From: Rhipicephalus microplus
Taxonomy: Eukaryota > Arthropoda > Arachnida > Ixodida > Ixodidae
Length of the DNA stretch: 64,000 nt
Direction of reading: 5' to 3'
Assembly (NCBI RefSeq): GCF_043290135.1
Contig: NC_134701.1
Location: forward strand, 98,138,202 to 98,202,201
The translations under genes were made by a program, and so were the position numbers. Below are positions 12,110 through 23,619 of this stretch, piece after piece. The notes under the pieces were generated by a model. That model saw only the letters and a list, made by a program, of their open reading frames with translations, did not search any database and was not told where the DNA came from. The stretch's first letter is position 1; each line of letters opens with the position of its first letter.

Positions 12110-14589
12110 CCTGTGCAACTTCTCTTCTTCTTCTCTGATAGGTCATACGAAAGGCTGGAGATAATAAGTCAGTCAATAAGGGGGTGAGATTTTCGTTTTT
12201 TTTAGTATACTACTTATATACGATAAAATAAGTAATAAAACCAATTTAATTACGAAATATTATAGATGATATATTTAAAATAAGAAGAATGTAGTTTGTT
12301 ATCCTTTTGAACTGATTGATTAATTCCTCAATAGCGATGAAAACATCCATGTGTAGCCAAAAGTAGAGGTGCCTAAAGAAAAAACAACTGAGTCTGATAT
12401 TTCCACATCCAGATTTCAGAGAGTAGGTATTATGAATTTTTCTTTCTCAATGACGAGAACCGGCGACAGGATGCAAAGTACTGGCTAACGGCTGCCGCCT
12501 CTTCGCAGAAGAGAAACTGAAGGAAAATATTCATTGTAAGATATTTGCCAAGAATTTAGAGGTCTTATCGTATCTTGTGGAAGTTTCGAGTAATAGAGGT
12601 TATCGAATAAAAGTATTACACATTTTAAAATAAGATGGAGATACTCACTGAAACCTTCAAAGTGTAGCTCTTCTTGTTAGTAATAGGTAACAGTTTATAA
12701 CAACACCATATTAAAAAAACAAAAATCAATAAACTAAAAGGTATGCATATGACGACACAGAAAAATGATAATATAGGTTTGCATGTTTGTGTTTTCGTTT
12801 AATTAAGATAACTGCGCACAACCATGCAAATGTTCGTAGTGGTGAACCCAGAAATAAAGGCTCGAAGAAAGAGAATGCCGGGCAAGGATAAATTCATTCC
12901 CCTGGAAAGGATATTATTTTCTAACGTAGATCTTTCAGCTGTAGTAAATTGCCGACAATTAAAAAAAGAAATGATCTATACTTTAAAGTTCGCGACAAGA
13001 AGAACAAATTGGAAAAACAGCCTTACCTAACCTAGGTTGGTAGGAACTTAGTGTCGGCGCCCAACAGTGCCACCTCATAATTGCCACGTCTAGTTTAGCT
13101 GTTTGACAAAACGACCGCCGCCAGGGATAACTCAGGTGCTGATATTCTGTGACATCAAAAGCACCTTAATTCCAAACGGTGCTTTTAATCATTTTACGTC
13201 ACAGCGAAGCACTGTCGTGAGAGCTCTAGAAACGTATATCTGGCGCCAATATCTCGACACATTAGCAACCATGTATTTTTTTGTTTACATCTGCAGGGAT
13301 CGAAAGCTGCCTTGTCTGTGAAAGAGCATAGGTGGTGTATGGTTGCTTTCATGCCTCTAATCTAAAACGTGTCATGTCAGTTTAAAAAATAGGAAATTCT
13401 TGAGCTGACATTTTTTTTAATGTCTTCGTTTGACAAGGTGCCAATGAAGGAACGCCAGGTGTTTCGTCATCATGTACATCGACGTGTCAGATGCGACTCA
13501 TTTTATCAGTCTATAGAGAAGTTATGAATTTCCAGAGGGGTCAGTTGTCTTTCTCAAAACTTTCTGGAAATGCAAAACAATAGGCACACATTTATTCAGC
13601 ATTGTCACATTTATGCGATTCGCGTATATGCATTTTACGACCCATGCGCCCAATACGTTAACACCCGCCCATTTATACTATTATATGCGGCTGTTTGACC
13701 GAGGGAAACCTACTCGGTTATCGCACAAGCGCACTTGTGATAATAGTGTTGTTGATGTTTTTGCGGCGAATTCTTTCCAGACACGAAGTGAAGTAGTCGC
13801 TCACAAGATACCAAGTGCAGGCGCCGTTAATTATGTTCGAAATCAAAAGTCGACACAGGAAAAATGAGATGATCAACCGTATTTCATCTCTTTTATCTTT
13901 GATAAATTCTGGCCTGTTGTAAAACTTAGGAGCTCTTGCTGAGACTACTCAAAGTTCTATCGTAGTGGTACCGTGCTCCTCAATGCCTATCGAGGTTGGG
14001 GAAGAGCACTGAAAGGACATTTTTCATATCCCTTTCACTAACCTTCCTAACAATCGCACACACTCTGTGCCTTTGACCAACACGTCTGTTCACGTTGGCG
14101 TGCTCGCTAGAGGTACAAGCTGCAGTCTGTGCTTTGCCACTGGTTTCGTCATTACCGCGAACAGTAGGGCACAACAGAAGAACATGGAATGACGCTTTTT
14201 AATACTATTGTTTCGATGTTTTAAGGCATACTTTGACATGTTCACCCATTATGCACCCGTTATGTCATCTTTCGGTCAGGGAGAACAAAAAAAGGGATGA
14301 CACAGTGATCAAACGTTCAGGAAAACAAAAAACATCTGCTTAGTGGAAGCTTCCTCTGCAAGGCTTGAGCGCAAACTGCAAAAGCGTCGAATGGGGGGCC
14401 CATAACGCAGCATACATATAGTAAGTGGTGTTGAGGCTCAGAAAGCTATTTTAAAAGCAGAAATGTAGAAGAGATATGTGCTGAATTCGCATTATATACT
14501 TATCTGATTCACGCATTGATTGAAAACTTCGCCGCAGTCAGTTGCTTCCCTGTGCTCAGTCGACAATGACCACTGTCGAAAGCAGGGTG
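12110..14589. other. AT-rich DNA with weak repeat traces
   Basis: Segments near 12310-12345 (GATTGATTAATTCCTCAAT) and 12388-12450 resemble sequences near 18270 and 19765-19845 and may be shared repeat debris. No protein-coding similarity was seen. Confidence 0.3.
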
Positions 14590-14810
14590 GTGTAGCAGAG
14601 CCCCCCTCGCCTTCCTGAAAAATACGTCTCTGGCTATATACGTGAGGGCATCACGCGCAGCTATCAAAGAGTGGAATAATAATCCAAGAGATCTTACCTG
14701 TGATAGCGAGTTTCAGGTTGTGCAGACAACTGCAAGCAGATTGTATTCTCTCGACTTATCTGTCCATACCCTTAACTCCCCATTCCTCTCGGCGTGACGA
14801 ATAAATAGAT
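14590..14810 (+). pseudogene. Possible LINE ORF2 C-terminal remnant
   Basis: Read in one frame this gives RASRAAIKEWNNNPRDLTC followed by QVVQTTASRLYSLDL. This resembles the last part of CR1/L2/Jockey-type ORF2 proteins, where a segment ending in an IxxWNxLP motif lies near the C-terminus. A stop and an AATAAATAG run follow at about 14800, as at a LINE 3' end. The stretch is short and the WN motif is the only strong hallmark. Confidence 0.35.
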
Positions 14811-16087
14811 TGTGTGGGAATTACGTCTTGGCTAAGAGTGTCTTGAAAATGGTCGTGGAACCAATCACGGTGTTCAACGACGGTCACGAAACGATCATAA
14901 AAACTATTACTTTTCATTTTCATATCTTGTTGCATTTATAAAGCATACTCCCCAGCTCCCATCAGCACGCGTAGTCTTTGACACAGCTTCACTGAAAATT
15001 CACGTTAGCAAGGCGAGAAGGCGCCCACTTTTTTTCATTTATGTGAATTTTCGAATATAAAACGTATCTCCAACATAGGAGGAGTTCTTCAATGCATATA
15101 CAGGAACGCCATATATGGCATGGGCAGATAACCAACGTAACTGATATCTAAACCAACTAAATGCAATTGAGGACGTGGTAACTTTCTGCGAAAGCACTTC
15201 CGAATTCTCTTGCGGTGTGCGTCGCAGCAAATCTTCAAGTGGTGCCAGCTATCGAGGTAAGTGCATGGCGATTCAGTGACCATACGAAATAATTGAAACT
15301 GTTATGGTGACAGTATGCGCGCTGCCACGAAACACGCGGTCATCCATCATCCCAGCGCAAGCAGCCGCAACACTGTTCACGGTGGTGACCACGCTGCGCG
15401 TTTTCGCCACTCTTACCTTGCCAGGAAAAAGCAAGCTTCTTTCATTTATGCGGTAGGACGTAGACTGATCAGTGGGCTGCCCAAACAGCTGAAGTGAGAC
15501 GGTTTCTGGTAGCATCTTCGCTTACTCCCACGAATGATCACGTGCTTCTTGGCAGGGTAAAAGAAAGTGCATTTTCTTTTGCGCTTGCTTGCATTTTGTT
15601 CCGTCTTGTTTGTTGCGAAACAGAATCAGTAAAAAAAATGAAGGTTGGCCTTTGGACTATTGGTGTGCAATGCGTGTTCGGCTCAATAAAATAGCGGTAG
15701 CAACGGACATGTATTTTCACAGAAGTTTCCGTTTATATAAAAAAGTATACACTGGAGACGAGAAATCATGCTGTGGTAATCTGTTTTGCTGTCACTCATG
15801 TGCGGCGTTAGCACGAATTCTCATTCTGTTATGGGCAACAAAAAAGCAGTATCTAACGAAATAGCTAGATACACAAATTAGTATATGATATAAAACCTCG
15901 AGCGAAAAACAAGTTATACGATGAACGAGGAAAGGAAGGAAATGGGTCGCACAAGCTTTGTGAGAGAGCGCTTGCAGTACTAGTTGCCCTTTTCCATTTT
16001 GCGTCGTGAGAATTATTGTCATGAGAATTTTATGTCGTGAGAATTATTGCAGTTAGCCGAACAAATCTCCAGAGAGTCCTAAGAAGC
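14811..16087. other. No recognised feature
   Basis: Short overlapping frames on both strands around 15270-15860 resemble no known family. Confidence 0.35.
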
Positions 16088-16102
16088 TACATTTATAAGT
16101 GA

Positions 16103-16355
16103 GCCCCGCCGCGGTGGTCTAGTGGCTAAGGTACTCGGCTGCTGACCCGCAAGTCGCGGGTTCAAATCCCGGCTGCGGCGGCTGCATTTCCGATGGAGGC
16201 GGAAATGTTTAGGCCCGTGTACTCAGATTTGGTTGCACGTTAAAGAACGCCCAGGTGGTCGAAACTTCCGGAGCCCTCCACTACGGCGTCTCTCATAATC
16301 ATATGGTGGTGTTGGGACGTTAAACCCCACAAATCTATCTATCTATCTATCTATG
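16103..16355 (+). mobile_element. Ruka SINE, full length, with TCTA tail
   Basis: A well-preserved copy: GCCCCGCCGCGGTGGTCTAG, GACCCGCAAGTCGCGGGTTC, GATGGAGGCGGAAATG, and the tail GGGACGTTAAACCCCACAAA. It then runs into a short (TCTA)n microsatellite at 16335-16354. Imperfect flanking repeats, TACATTTATAAGTGA at 16088-16102 and TACATTTGAAGTGA at about 16356-16369, are probably the target-site duplication. Confidence 0.92.
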
Positions 16356-16369
16356 TACATTTGAAGTGA

Positions 16370-18599
16370 CGAGCAAACGAGTCGGCGCAAGTGAGTGAAT
16401 ACTAAACATGTAGTTGCGCGAACAAAACGCATTCTGCGCTCAGTATACCCTAGGAGTTATAGATCGCGTGCCTTTCTTGAATGTTCTGGTATTGAAATAG
16501 CACCAGGCTTGAATTTCTCCACGTCTAACGAAACCTATGCTTTAGGCAATGTCTTCTTTGGGGCGATCACTCCAAACTCTCCACTTCGATAGCCTTCTCG
16601 TGCAGTGATTTCTCCAGGAGGCGGCATATAAGCTTTCCTTGAGAGGAGAACCCAAAGGGGATTGGAATCAGAGGGCGATTTCGCGTGGCGAACCACTGCT
16701 CTTCAATCGCCCAGAGCCACTGAACACCCAATGCACGCCATGGCAATTCATCAATGCACGTGAAAGGACAGTAGAGCGTGCATTACGGGCAGCCGATAAA
16801 GGTAAGGTGGTCTGCTTGCGTAAAGTATTCATTGAAAGGGTTCTGCATCAAGGGCGATCAAATTTCTGCTTTCTCCAGGAAACTACTGATTACTTCTCTA
16901 TGAGTGCTTGCCCGGGAACTTCGAACGTTTCTTGGGAACTCGATGTCCATCACTGAAAATATTTTATGACATTGATGTCACACCCAGTTTGGCAAGCAAT
17001 AATCAATTCCTAGGAAATAGAAACGTTCAATTATAAATTATTATTATATTAAGTAACTCTACGCCAACAGTAAATATTTCGTAGCTTGACTTAGAAGCGT
17101 GTGTGATCACAATACGCACACGTAACTTTGCTCGTTATTTTTGAAGGCAGCCATCCAGAATTAATTATGATATTACCTTGCAGATTGGTACATTATGACT
17201 TATAGTGAATGAAGACAAAACCTGACGATGGGTTTATGTACGTCTTTTTTTCTAAGTAGCAATCATAAAAAATAATTGTTGCAGCTTCGTTTGTCCAGTT
17301 CCCTCTCTACAGTTTCCTTGTTCTGCCTTTCTTGTTTCCTTTTTATGTTGTTTCTTTCTCGTCTCATCTTCTATTTGTATTCCTTGTAGTCTGTCTTGAG
17401 GTACATTAAAGCGGAAAGTTTGGTCTCTTTCTGTGCCTCTTTTTGTCTCTCTGTAACTGTCACTCAATTTAGCCAAGAGAGCGAAAGTTTAACCCCTTGC
17501 TGAGCCACCAACCACCTTGATATCCTTCTGGCATTCGTACTAGTGAACATTGTCAACAAAATACTATGCATATTTATGTGCAAAGCCAGCACATGAGTAC
17601 TATGTAGTATGTTACTTTATTTTAAAATGCTGTAAATACTTATTGCGCTCGCAACAACAATCAATGAAGACAAACTGGAAGAGAACTAACACCTGTGATC
17701 ACAGTTTCTTTACTTCCACTTAACACATACTAGTAGCTGCTCTGTGCTCACTGTCGTGGCGCGGGTGACAGTAATGTGATTGGGGTCCTTGTTATGCTAT
17801 AGTGAAGGTATGTTTAGATCACAGCAACAGCCCGATGAATTGAAGAGCGGGTGTTTTCTATAGTTCGCTGAAAAGAAATGGGGCAGCCATCTACCCTCTG
17901 CTCTGCATTTTAGAAAAATTTCGTCTCCTGACATTAGTGCCAGATGGCCTCTATATGTCACGCAGCATTTACAGACAAAAGACTCTATGTTTAGACGGCT
18001 CCTTAAGTCATGTGCGCGAATACGGGGCTATGTTTTATTGAAATGAGCTTGGAAGCGTTCTGCCTTCACAGCATCCCCGCTTCTGCTCTTCTTCTCCTTC
18101 TTTGATGGTTCATTGCCAATGCAGGCAACTGGCCGAGTAGTAGATAAGTTTATAACTATTTTCTTTAGAAGACTACTAAAATAAGCTAGAACTAACTAAT
18201 ACAGCAAAATTAGTTACAAATTAGGATTAATCAGATATTTGAAACACGGAGAATTCAGCTAGATAGTCGTTTGGACTGATTAATAAATTCCTCATTGAAG
18301 AAGCAAACATATCTGTGACTATGTTTTTATAAATGATTTATATGTTTTATAAATGATCCAAATTCTTTTTTCTTGCCCATTGGCCACGGTTTATAACACT
18401 TGACATTATCTTTGTGCAAAACCACTGGATAAAATAAATGTAAAAGTTTGTGATGTGCCTGCAGCCAAGGTTTTAATTCACAATATTTAAATAGAACGTG
18501 GTGATATTTTCCCTTCCAAGCCAAAATTACGATCAAACTAAGACTCATACAAACAACTGCAAGATTATCTTGCACACGTAGGAACGACAAACATAATAG
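16370..18599. other. No recognised gene
   Basis: AT-rich. The longest frame, 16639-16956 plus (105 codons), matches nothing I know. A block near 18250-18330 shares GATTAAT..ATTCCTCA with a block near 12310 and may be a dispersed repeat. Confidence 0.3.
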
Positions 18600-19400
18600 C
18601 CACACATGCGTCAGTGAGCGAAGAAAAGACAGGTGTAGGAATATACTCCCGTTTGCTTGTCTTGTTTTTTTTAGTAAGACTGCCGGACTACACCCCCGTT
18701 TTTTGAAGCAGAACGCTTGGCAATTATTCTAGCACTGCGAAAATAACCAGTGAATGTTCATAATGCCAATAATGCCATCATAATTACCGACTCCTTGTCT
18801 GTCTGTACATTGATTACAGCGTCATCGAAATCAACAAACTTAACGACGTTTCGAATGCTAGTTCCCCCACAGCTGAAGCTAATAAAGTTAGTGTGGGTAC
18901 CTGGTCTTTGTGGATTAGAATTAAACAAAATGGCTGACTCTCTAGCACGAGCGGCATTGAATTGTCCAGTACTTGCGGTCCTTCCTGAATTGGCCACAGT
19001 AACTGCGATACGGTACCGAAAATTTTCGCTTCGTGCAGATACCATAGAATTACTTACGTCATGTACAGAGATCAGTCACTTGAAATTTCCGTGGAAAATT
19101 CAGTGGTGCCCTGCCAGACAACTAGAAGTCACTTTAACTAGATTACGTTGTCGTGTCCCCCGTGAAATTTGTATTCATACAGGGCTTGTCTGGTGATATC
19201 TCCTCCATGCAATTTCGGTTTAGAACCCGAAACAATAGAACAATACATTTTATTATGTCACCAGTACAGACTATGAGAAAAAACTACTTGATATGCCGTT
19301 GTCTAAGCTCTGGCTGAATTCGTCAAGTGAGAATGTACTAACTTCGGCGCTGCGAGTTTGGGCTTCAGCCACAATAATGTAGTTGATGCCGTTTGTGCTT
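18600..19400 (+). pseudogene. LINE RNase H and C-terminal zinc-finger fragment
   Basis: Translation gives an RNase H domain typical of I/Jockey-group LINEs that have one. It shows ASVSEEKTGVGIYS after a changed first catalytic position (IATH where IATD is expected), then AIIITDSLSVC (third acidic site), then LVWVPGLCGLELNKMADSLA (final Asp region). A frameshifted continuation gives PPCNFGLEPETIEQYILLCH, a degraded C-terminal CCHC finger in which the usual His of ETIEH is Gln. The fragment lacks endonuclease and RT, so it is a 5'-truncated or deleted copy. The long copy at 21.2-25.9 kb belongs to the same broad family (shared TDSLSV block). Confidence 0.8.
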
Positions 19401-19709
19401 ATATTTACGAAACAAAAAGAAAAAGACTTGAACTGCCTGATTGTGTCTCATTATTGCAGCAATAGCTTAACATTTAAAATAGTCATGTTTTTTATACTAT
19501 GAATATTATTAGTATGAACTGTTTTCAGCAGTGATAGTCAAGACAATGATTATGCTGTGTGGTCTGATTGGGACAAAAGCACTTATAGGACTCTTTTCGT
19601 TTTACGTACACACCTTGTTCATAAGTATTCAACATAGAAAACACCTAACTCAGATAATCAGTTCTTCGATGATCCTCCTGAATGAGTATAAGCCATATTT
19701 AAGGCGTCG

Positions 19710-19739
19710 TCATAATCATCATCATCATCATCATCATCG
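19710..19739 (+). repeat. (CAT)n microsatellite
   Basis: About nine near-perfect CAT units, which give a His run in one frame. Low-complexity sequence, not coding evidence. Confidence 0.9.
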
Positions 19740-19847
19740 ACTGTGTCCCAGAGTAGAGACACCGAACGAAATAACACCTGATTCTGATATCTCGAGACCC
19801 ATATTTCGAAATTGTGGTACTATATACGAATCTTTTCCTCAATGACA

Positions 19848-20090
19848 TCAGCCAACGAAAAGATAAGTAGTAATGACTAAGAGTTTCCTTGTCAATACAG
19901 AAGAGACACAGAGCGCAAATGTTGGAGCCAAAGGTATGATTATATGTTTTGTTGAAATATCTTTGCCATCTCGCTTCATCTTCATTCTCTGGACATTGAT
20001 TACATCCTCCTTTTTCCAGCCGTCAAAAAGATCGGCCTGTTTCAAGTTAACTAGGTCATCCTCGTGCACAACTTCTCGGACAGTGTTCAT
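19848..20090 (-). pseudogene. LINE ORF1 (gag-like) fragment
   Basis: The 80-codon minus-strand frame begins TVREVVHEDDLVNL and continues GWKKEDVINVQRMKMKRDGK and ISTKHIII. This pattern (a short helix, then VxxVxRxKxRRDGKEIxTKHxIL) is the region just before the zinc knuckles in ORF1 of I-type and related arthropod LINEs. The knuckles are not visible downstream, so this is a fragment. It lies opposite in strand to the two LINE pieces on either side, so it is a separate insertion or an inverted segment. Confidence 0.55.
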
Positions 20091-20510
20091 CGAACGATGT
20101 GCTGACGCAGTGATGGAGACATCACAAAAGTGTATTTAAGCTAGATAGTTTTTATATTGTTCCTTGTCTCAGACTTCAATGAGGAAGTCACCACTGGCCA
20201 TTTTCATTGCTTTATAACATGTTTTAAGTGTGTCTATTGGGCACCTTGAAACTAGGAACGGGGAAAATTATCTGACAGATTTCACTGGCATGTTACTATG
20301 GGTAACGTGGTTGCGTGAGTTGTGGCCTTTGTTGAGTTGGAAAAGTTAAAAACTTGCTTCGGTGCACGTCTTTTTCACGGAGTGATCAATAGAGAGTTAA
20401 AAGTTATTAGCCATAAAATGTGTATTGTGTTCGGTAGTGCTGGGAGCTACTGTTGCGGATCTCAGCACTGTTCACTAGTATTCTTTTTGAATCCCAGCGT
20501 TGGTCACCAG

Positions 20511-21064
20511 TTGTTGCTGACAGGGGTGTACCCGACACGTCCCCTCTCACGTTGGTTGCCGAGATGTCAGGGTTACGCTGGACCCGGTCCCTCGTGGTAG
20601 CGTGGCGCAACATCGGGTGGAGAAAACAAACGCTTACAAGATGGGGAAACAAAAAACAAGCAGGTTTATGGCACTATTTACGATTATTTACAGCATATAG
20701 AGGTTAGGAGTTTCAGAAACCACAAGCATGGTGGTGGAACCGTTACATAGTTCACAGCCACGTCCAGCACTTTGAAACGTCGTCATAAACCCTGTCGGGC
20801 TCCTCCTCCTTCTTTGGAACACCAATCACACACACCAAACACTAACCACAGAGCTTCAGTCAGTAACACACGGTCCGCCGAATAGTTATTGCACCTCTTG
20901 ACGCACTGCTCTGAGGAGAGGGGAAGTGGGGTTCCTTCCCGGAACAATTTGGCGGGTGGGTTGCTTCTTCTGCCTTTCCCGAGAAGGGCGGCCAAGGAGT
21001 GGATCTTTCAATCGCGTAGACACGACCTTCCGAAAGTAAGGCATGGCCACTGATCAATTAGACA
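20511..21064 (-). mobile_element. LTR of a Ty3-like retrotransposon with primer-binding-like site
   Basis: On the minus strand a block ends CCTGTCAGCAACA and is followed at once by ACTGGTGACCAACGCTGG (20493-20511). This looks like the CTGGTGACC primer-binding junction also present at the 5' LTR of the gypsy element at 43.5 kb. The block contains GTAAATAATCGTAAATAG and CCATAAACC, which suit an LTR promoter/poly(A) region. The upstream edge is tentatively TGTCTAATTGATC at 21064. No gag or pol follows, so this is a 5' LTR stub or near-solo LTR. It lies just upstream of the LINE ORF1 remnant at 21.16 kb. Confidence 0.45.
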
Positions 21065-21158
21065 GAACCATTTTCCCCCAAACCCCTGCAGTGTTTGAAT
21101 TGTTGGAGATACGGATATAGCTTCAGAGGGTACTGATCAGTTCTTAGATGCCATCACT

Positions 21159-21717
21159 GTGGAGAAAACCATGACAGCCGCAAGTACAGCTCTTAGAAAA
21201 AGTGGTGCTGCCTATGTAATGGGGCGCACCCTGCAGACTCTGCAGGCTGTGGAGCAAAGGAAAGGGAGCTTATTATATTGGATATTGCAGAACACATACA
21301 GTGCTCTTGAAGAGAAGTTGTTGCGAAAATGCCGGAAAGATCCAAAGGATAGGCAGGATTTCCAGCACCTAACACCACTGCAATGGATGCATATATCACA
21401 ACACCTATCGCAGAGCCGTAGAGAAGGCTACGGAAAAGGCAATGGTACGCCTCGCAAACAGTTTTTTTAAAAGCCCTGCACGATTGCTTTCAAATCAACT
21501 GTCCCAAATTCTTGGTGTTGCATATACGAATGATCGGGATCCTCAGGCATCAGATGTATTGGAGCGTACGGAGATAGACAGTGCAACAGCACGTCCGCGA
21601 TTGGTTGCTCCTGAGGCAGGGACTTCCAAAACAACGGAAGAGAATGATCTAACGGATGATTCGGAAGCCTGTGCAGATATGGATACGGACTCTCGTAAGG
21701 CTTTGAAGAGAACCTGA
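21159..21717 (+). pseudogene. LINE ORF1 C-terminal remnant
   Basis: Two overlapping frames cover the segment (21159-21470 and 21442-21717). The second has an acidic, Ser/Thr-rich end with TTEENDLTDDSEACADMDTD followed by a basic KALKRT. This is the kind of tail seen in ORF1 of tick I/Jockey-type LINEs. Its position, just 5' of the endonuclease, supports the call. Zinc knuckles are not preserved. Identification rests on composition and position, so it is weaker than for the ORF2 parts. Confidence 0.4.
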
Positions 21718-21869
21718 TCTCCCACATCAAAATTTTTTCGCATAACTCGAAATAAATACGTATCTGTACAAAAAAGAATTCTCAGAGAACATGTCTAAGA
21801 AAGACTCTTTGCGAAAGGACATTTTGAATCAAGCAGTTTCTCCTACGGTTCTGTCATCAAAATAGGTTC

Positions 21870-23220
21870 ACTCACCATATTAAAGTGGAATTGCAGATAT
21901 ACTGTTTCTGCAGCCATAGACCTATCATACATTCTTCGCAACTTTTCCCAGATATTATATCACTATATGAAACCTGGCTTTCAACCGGCTAGAAGTTTTA
22001 CCTAAAAATTGCCAGCATATAAACGGGGTGAATGATGGAAAGTGGGGCGAAGCATCCGTCCGTCCATTCGTTCTTGCTTCCGTCCATCCATGCGTCCGTC
22101 CCTGCGTTTGTCCTTGCATCCACCTCTGCGTCCATCCATGCGGTCATCTGTACGTGCAGCCATCCGTGCATGCATCCGTGCATATGTCTTTGTGACCGTT
22201 CGTCCATCTAGTCAACACTCCAAGTACTACAATCTCGCATCTTTTAATCATATATTCTGCATATAGAAGCACCGCTATCCAGCGGACATTCCAATGACAA
22301 ATTTGAGAGGTGGCACGCGCACACTTTCTTATGGCTTGCGCTTCGTGTCTACTTTCCACCTTTAACAACCTCGAGTTCATGGTATATATTACTTCACTGT
22401 ATTCATGGCACTGCGGCCCAACGCTCGCTAAACCTTTTTAAAACAAAGAAGGTTACGCCAAGAGAGTATAACGTATACAACCCTTTCTTGTCAGATAGTG
22501 CTCAATGTACATGCCAATGGCTGCTAATGGGAAATGAGAGACACGAGAATTCGGCTTTTAGTAACGTGGACGCTGCAAATGTTTGATTGTTCAACAACGC
22601 ACAGGAGAAATTTACCACCGGCACCACCTTGCAGGTCGAAGCGTAAGACATGTTACGTACTACGACGAGAGACGAACGGTTGCCGCTTTAAGGAGCTTTG
22701 CCCCTAAATGGTATTGGCTATTTCGATTGAACTGACCTATCAGAGGTGGTGGACTTGCTGTCTTGATAGCAACCAAGTTAAGTCACAAAGTTAAGATCTG
22801 TTGACGATGTATCACTCCAGATAGTGAAATTTTGATAGTACGCATGATATTACCCGACGGTTCTTCCTTCTTGTTTATAAATGCATATTTCCCAGCCGGG
22901 ATGCAAGACACACGAAGTCCAGACGATATGTTCTCTGCCTACAAAAAGGATATATTATTTACTGGATACTTCAATTCACATTATTTGTAATAGTAATAGA
23001 CTTTACATTTTCAAGCTCATGTCTAAATGTATTTTCGTGGCAAACTGTATATTGTGATACTAACAGTGGCAACTTGCCCATTGGTTTTGTCCTCAACTTT
23101 CCGAGAATACCTGTCGCCGAAAATGTCGGCTCATTCCTCAACTATAGAAAACTAGAAAAAGACTTGAGGGCTACTTTTAATCGCCCGAAGGACATGCAAG
23201 TTGACATAAGTGCTATGAAT
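21870..23220 (+). pseudogene. LINE endonuclease domain, interrupted
   Basis: The first part reads ILKWNCRYTVSAAIDLSYIL, the usual start (WNCRG with the catalytic Asn) of APE-type LINE endonucleases, and runs to a segment ending LPAYK. The domain resumes after the repeat at 22012-22710 with GGGLAVLIATKLSHK. The catalytic GDFN motif appears as TGYFNSHY (Asp changed to Tyr) near 22960. Several stops and frameshifts follow. The enzyme would nick target DNA to prime reverse transcription; this copy cannot. Confidence 0.65.
22012..22710 (+). repeat. Dispersed repeat carrying a CCGT/TCCA minisatellite, copy 1
   Basis: It starts CAGCATATAAACGGGGTGAA and GATGGAAAGTGGGGCGAAGC, continues into about 140 bp of degenerate CGTCCGTCCATCC units (22050-22210), and ends GGAGCTTTGCCCCTAAATG. 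The same start and end blocks, again with a CCGT-type minisatellite, occur at 48982-49330. Shared termini around a variable core indicate a mobile or formerly mobile family. No clear target duplication was seen. Confidence 0.65.
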
Positions 23221-23619
23221 ATCTGTGCAGTGTTAAAATATAAGTAAAAGACGCAACTTTTATTAAACTCGGCCACAAGAGGTTCTTTTAGTTAATGACG
23301 GACAGAAGAGTGCATAAGGAGCTATAGAAAATGTAAAGCTGCATGGAAACAACTGCTGGTCAACCAATGTCCAAAAAATGGTGTGATTATAAATTCACAG
23401 CAGCAGACTTCAAACGCGAAATGAGTACAGCAAAAGATGGCTATATTATGAAACGTTATGATTATCTTTCTAGGGCAAAAAAAACAAAAAAGTGCTTTTC
23501 AGATTCTTAAGATCGCAAAAGATGTTACCACCCTCTGAAAATATAGACTCTTCCGTTTTTCCCCCTGTGAACTCTCTGATTTATTAAAAAATATTGCGAA
23601 AGGGCTTCAAGATAGATTT

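Noticed and set aside
18750..19196. Host gene with an RNase H-like fold
   Set aside because: The TDSLSV and NKMADSLARAAL blocks and the adjoining ETIE..LLCH finger show that it belongs to LINE ORF2.
22050..22210. CRISPR-like array of short direct repeats
   Set aside because: Units are contiguous and degenerate with no spacers. It is a minisatellite, and the genome is eukaryotic.
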